5,804 nt of DNA, taken from positions 1 to 5,804 of the forward strand of contig JAAZHL010000182.1 in NCBI GenBank assembly GCA_012510755.1, given 5' to 3'. A model generated the notes under the pieces. The model ran no database searches. It was given only the letters and a program-made list of their open reading frames with translations, and had not been told where the DNA came from. A program made the position numbers and the translations under genes. Below are positions 3,577-5,804 of this stretch, one piece after another. This stretch comes from Leucobacter sp. Its GTDB lineage: Bacteria > Actinomycetota > Actinomycetes > Actinomycetales > Microbacteriaceae. Within the stretch, counting starts at the first letter, position 1; the number at the start of each line of letters is the position of its first letter.

Positions 3577-5804
3577 GCAGGGTAGGCGATTTGCACCTTT
3601 CGCGCCTTGCCCGCCTCGATGAGAAACCCCCGCCCTGGCGGAAAATCAGCACGCCGTGAACGCGGCAGGCTCGTCTTAAACAGCAGGTCGCCATCGCTGA
3701 ACTCTGGCTGCAGCACGAAGCCGCGTCTGCCGCTCTTGAACTCCATCAGCAGCGGCCACGACTGTGTCCAGGTGCTCGTCTCAGACTCCGCAATCACCAA
3801 GTGACCATTACGCTTCAACGACTTCACCAACGTCACCAGGTCGTTATCGACACCCGTGCTCAGGTAGTCGGCAATGCTTTCGATCATTACCACCAAGCGA
3901 CTCGAAGGCGTTGCCTCTTGCGAAGCTGCCTCTTGCAGCTCTCGAGCAAGCTCACCTGCGGCCTCATTGCTCGTGGCCGTGTGCCGCCACAGCGGAAGCC
4001 TCGATAGTGGTGAGCGCGCCGAACCGAAGTAGTAGGCGGCCGCGTGGGGCATGCCCCGCTCGATCCCTGCTGCCAGGGTAAGCAGCAGCGTAGTGCGGCC
4101 GCTCAACGGCGGGCCCACCACCATGAACGCCCCGTCGGCCGACATGCTGACCGGCTCAAGTGTGTCATCTGCCATACCAAGCATGATGCGGCCAGGCCCA
4201 GCATCACCGAGTTCACTCAACGGAATCAGGCTGTCAAGACGCTTCACCGCAGCCGGGCGACGCACGCCGCGGGCCTCCATCGAAGTGGCGAGCGCCTCGA
4301 TGGCTGCGGTCTGATCGTGTGACTGTGCCGACCCGCCGAAGACCACGATCTGATTCTCTAGGCCATCAATCAAAGCGCGACCCGCGGGGCTCGCTGAACC
4401 CAGCACGCCGCCCGGCTGATCGAGCACCATGTAGTCATTTTCGTCCGCTTGCCGCAGCACGACCCGCTTCTGCAGGCCTGCTAGCACCGATGGTGAGACC
4501 GACCCTGGCCGGTCGGCCGTGACCGCAATGTGCAGTCCCACCTTTCGGCCGTCAGACAGCAACTGCTGAAACCTTGAGAAGACGACCGGGCTCGCACTGT
4601 ACTCGTACTCTTGCCGAAAGTTCGCCATGCCATCAAGCAGCAACAGAATTCGCGGCTCGTCAGGTTGCCCGGCGAAGCGCCGGTACTCACCGATGGTCGA
4701 CGCACTCACTTTGGCGTAGCGGTCAACTCGCTCATCGACAAGATCTTTCAGGTCAGAAAACAGCCTCGACACTCGTTCTTCGTCATCGCCCGAAATGATC
4801 GAACCAACATGGGGCAACACTTCAAGCATGCGCAGCCCGCTGCCGCCAAAATCAATTCCGTAGACGTGCACCGGACCGCCCCGCGGGGTGATCGCCGCCG
4901 AAATCGCCAAGCTACGCAATGCAGTCGTTTTACCAGACCCGCCCGCACCAAAGATGCCGACATTGCCCTCGTTATCGGGCTCGAAATACACCGGGTACTG
5001 CTCTTGCCGCTCGGGGTCATCACACACCGACAGCAGCAAGCGCTCATCACTGCGTTGCGGCAGCTTTGCGAGATCATAAATCTCTGAAAGCTCATCAAGC
5101 CACGGGCGACGGGGGGCGGGGATCTCTGCGAGTGATGCGCCGTTCACGAGCGTCTGCACCAAACGCGTCGTGTCATTTGGCCCGGTGTTCTCGGTCTTCT
5201 TCGCCTTTGGCCGCATCGACTCCCAGATTTGGGGGCTGCCAAGGCTCAGATCGGCAACGAGCACCGGCTTGCTCTGCTCAGAGTCGGCGCTCGTCCACCC
5301 GCCCGCATAGCCTGTCTGAAACGGGGTGATGCGCCCTGGGCCGGCCTTCGCAATGCCGCGACCGGGCAAGCTCGGGTCAAAGTGGGCCGCAATCGGCTGG
5401 CCAATCACATCGACGCTGTCAGCCTCGTCAGCCATGCGCAGCGCAATGCGCAAGTTCGTGTTTGCGCGCAAATTGTCTTTAATCACACCGGCGGGGCGCT
5501 GCGTCGCCATGATCAAGTGAATACCAAGCGACCGGCCACGCTGCGCAATATCAACCACGCCATCGACAAACTCAGGAATCTCGCCAGCGAGAGCAGCAAA
5601 CTCATCGATGACCAACACGAGCGCGGCCGGGCACTCGGGGTCGCCCCGCGTCTCGAGCTCAATCAGGTCTTTCGCCTTCTTACGGTTGAACAGGTGCTCG
5701 CGATAGTGAATCTCAGCACGCAAGCTCGTGAGCGCGCGCCGCACCAGGTGCGGGCTAAGGTCGGTGACGAGACCAACGCAGTGCGGCAGGTGCACGCAGT
5801 CGGC
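3570..5804 (-). CDS. eccC: Type VII secretion FtsK/SpoIIIE-family ATPase EccC, C-terminal part (runs off right edge)
   Basis: About 744 codons are visible and the reading frame is open through the right edge, so the N-terminus, membrane segments and first P-loop are missing. Three ATPase modules can be followed. Module 1: the motif L-P-H-C-V-G-L-V-T-D-L near the edge, Walker B LVLVIDEF (5598-5621), then MATQRP, typical of EccC/EssC. Module 2: intact P-loop GAGGSGKTT (4923-4949) but Walker B ILLLLDG (4629-4649) with Gly where the catalytic Glu should be. Module 3: P-loop GPPLSGRTT (4089-4115) with Arg for the conserved Lys, and Walker B LVVMIES (3876-3896) lacking the acidic pair. In EccC the first module does the power stroke while modules 2 and 3 are regulatory and bind substrate signals; the degeneration seen here fits that. 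The protein is the membrane-bound motor that recruits WXG100 substrates in the cytosol. The chain shows no split (EccCa/EccCb) in this part. It ends with PAE. Confidence 0.93.
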   Translation of the reverse strand, partial: ADCVHLPHCVGLVTDLSPHLVRRALTSLRAEIHYREHLFNRKKAKDLIELETRGDPECPAALVLVIDEFAALAGEIPEFVDGVVDIAQRGRSLGIHLIMATQRPAGVIKDNLRANTNLRIALRMADEADSVDVIGQPIAAHFDPSLPGRGIAKAGPGRITPFQTGYAGGWTSADSEQSKPVLVADLSLGSPQIWESMRPKAKKTENTGPNDTTRLVQTLVNGASLAEIPAPRRPWLDELSEIYDLAKLPQRSDERLLLSVCDDPERQEQYPVYFEPDNEGNVGIFGAGGSGKTTALRSLAISAAITPRGGPVHVYGIDFGGSGLRMLEVLPHVGSIISGDDEERVSRLFSDLKDLVDERVDRYAKVSASTIGEYRRFAGQPDEPRILLLLDGMANFRQEYEYSASPVVFSRFQQLLSDGRKVGLHIAVTADRPGSVSPSVLAGLQKRVVLRQADENDYMVLDQPGGVLGSASPAGRALIDGLENQIVVFGGSAQSHDQTAAIEALATSMEARGVRRPAAVKRLDSLIPLSELGDAGPGRIMLGMADDTLEPVSMSADGAFMVVGPPLSGRTTLLLTLAAGIERGMPHAAAYYFGSARSPLSRLPLWRHTATSNEAAGELARELQEAASQEATPSSRLVVMIESIADYLSTGVDNDLVTLVKSLKRNGHLVIAESETSTWTQSWPLLMEFKSGRRGFVLQPEFSDGDLLFKTSLPRSRRADFPPGRGFLIEAGKARKVQIAYPAE

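Overview
The window looks like part of a type VII (ESX/WXG100) secretion locus from a fairly GC-rich actinobacterium. The evidence is a single-chain FtsK/SpoIIIE-type EccC ATPase with degenerate C-terminal P-loop domains, two WXG100 proteins, small lipoproteins (one DUF4333-like) and an LpqN-like protein, a mix known mainly from Actinomycetota. A Microbacteriaceae-like host is plausible but is only an impression.

Layout. The minus strand carries, from right to left: the 3' part of eccC (runs off the right edge), a DUF4333-like lipoprotein, a 71-residue WXG100 protein, an 87-residue WXG100 protein followed by a strong intrinsic terminator, and the first 32 codons of a second lipoprotein that runs off the left edge. 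A three-gene plus-strand cassette lies between the lipoprotein and eccC. It encodes a 368-residue protein with a WXG100-like helical N-terminus and an unusual Ala/Gly/Glu repeat region, a cytosolic LpqN-like protein, and a 148-residue protein of unknown function. The cassette diverges from the lipoprotein gene and converges on eccC.

Likely working relationships (inference). EccC would power export of the two WXG100 proteins and of the repeat protein, which looks like a T7SS substrate. The two small soluble proteins encoded tightly behind it are good candidates for chaperone, adaptor or immunity roles. The lipoproteins would sit on the outer face of the membrane.

Most interesting signals: four consecutive 52-residue units, with no length change, in the candidate substrate; the substrate + LpqN-like + unknown cassette itself; three perfect short dyads clustered upstream of the 87-residue WXG100 gene; the two WXG100 genes standing apart with their own leaders and lacking the YxxxD/E export motif; and a 9-bp tandem repeat at the eccC 3' end that places a stop codon in successive copies. 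No RNA genes, CRISPR arrays, insertion sequences or origins were seen. No gene-free stretch exceeds 300 bases.
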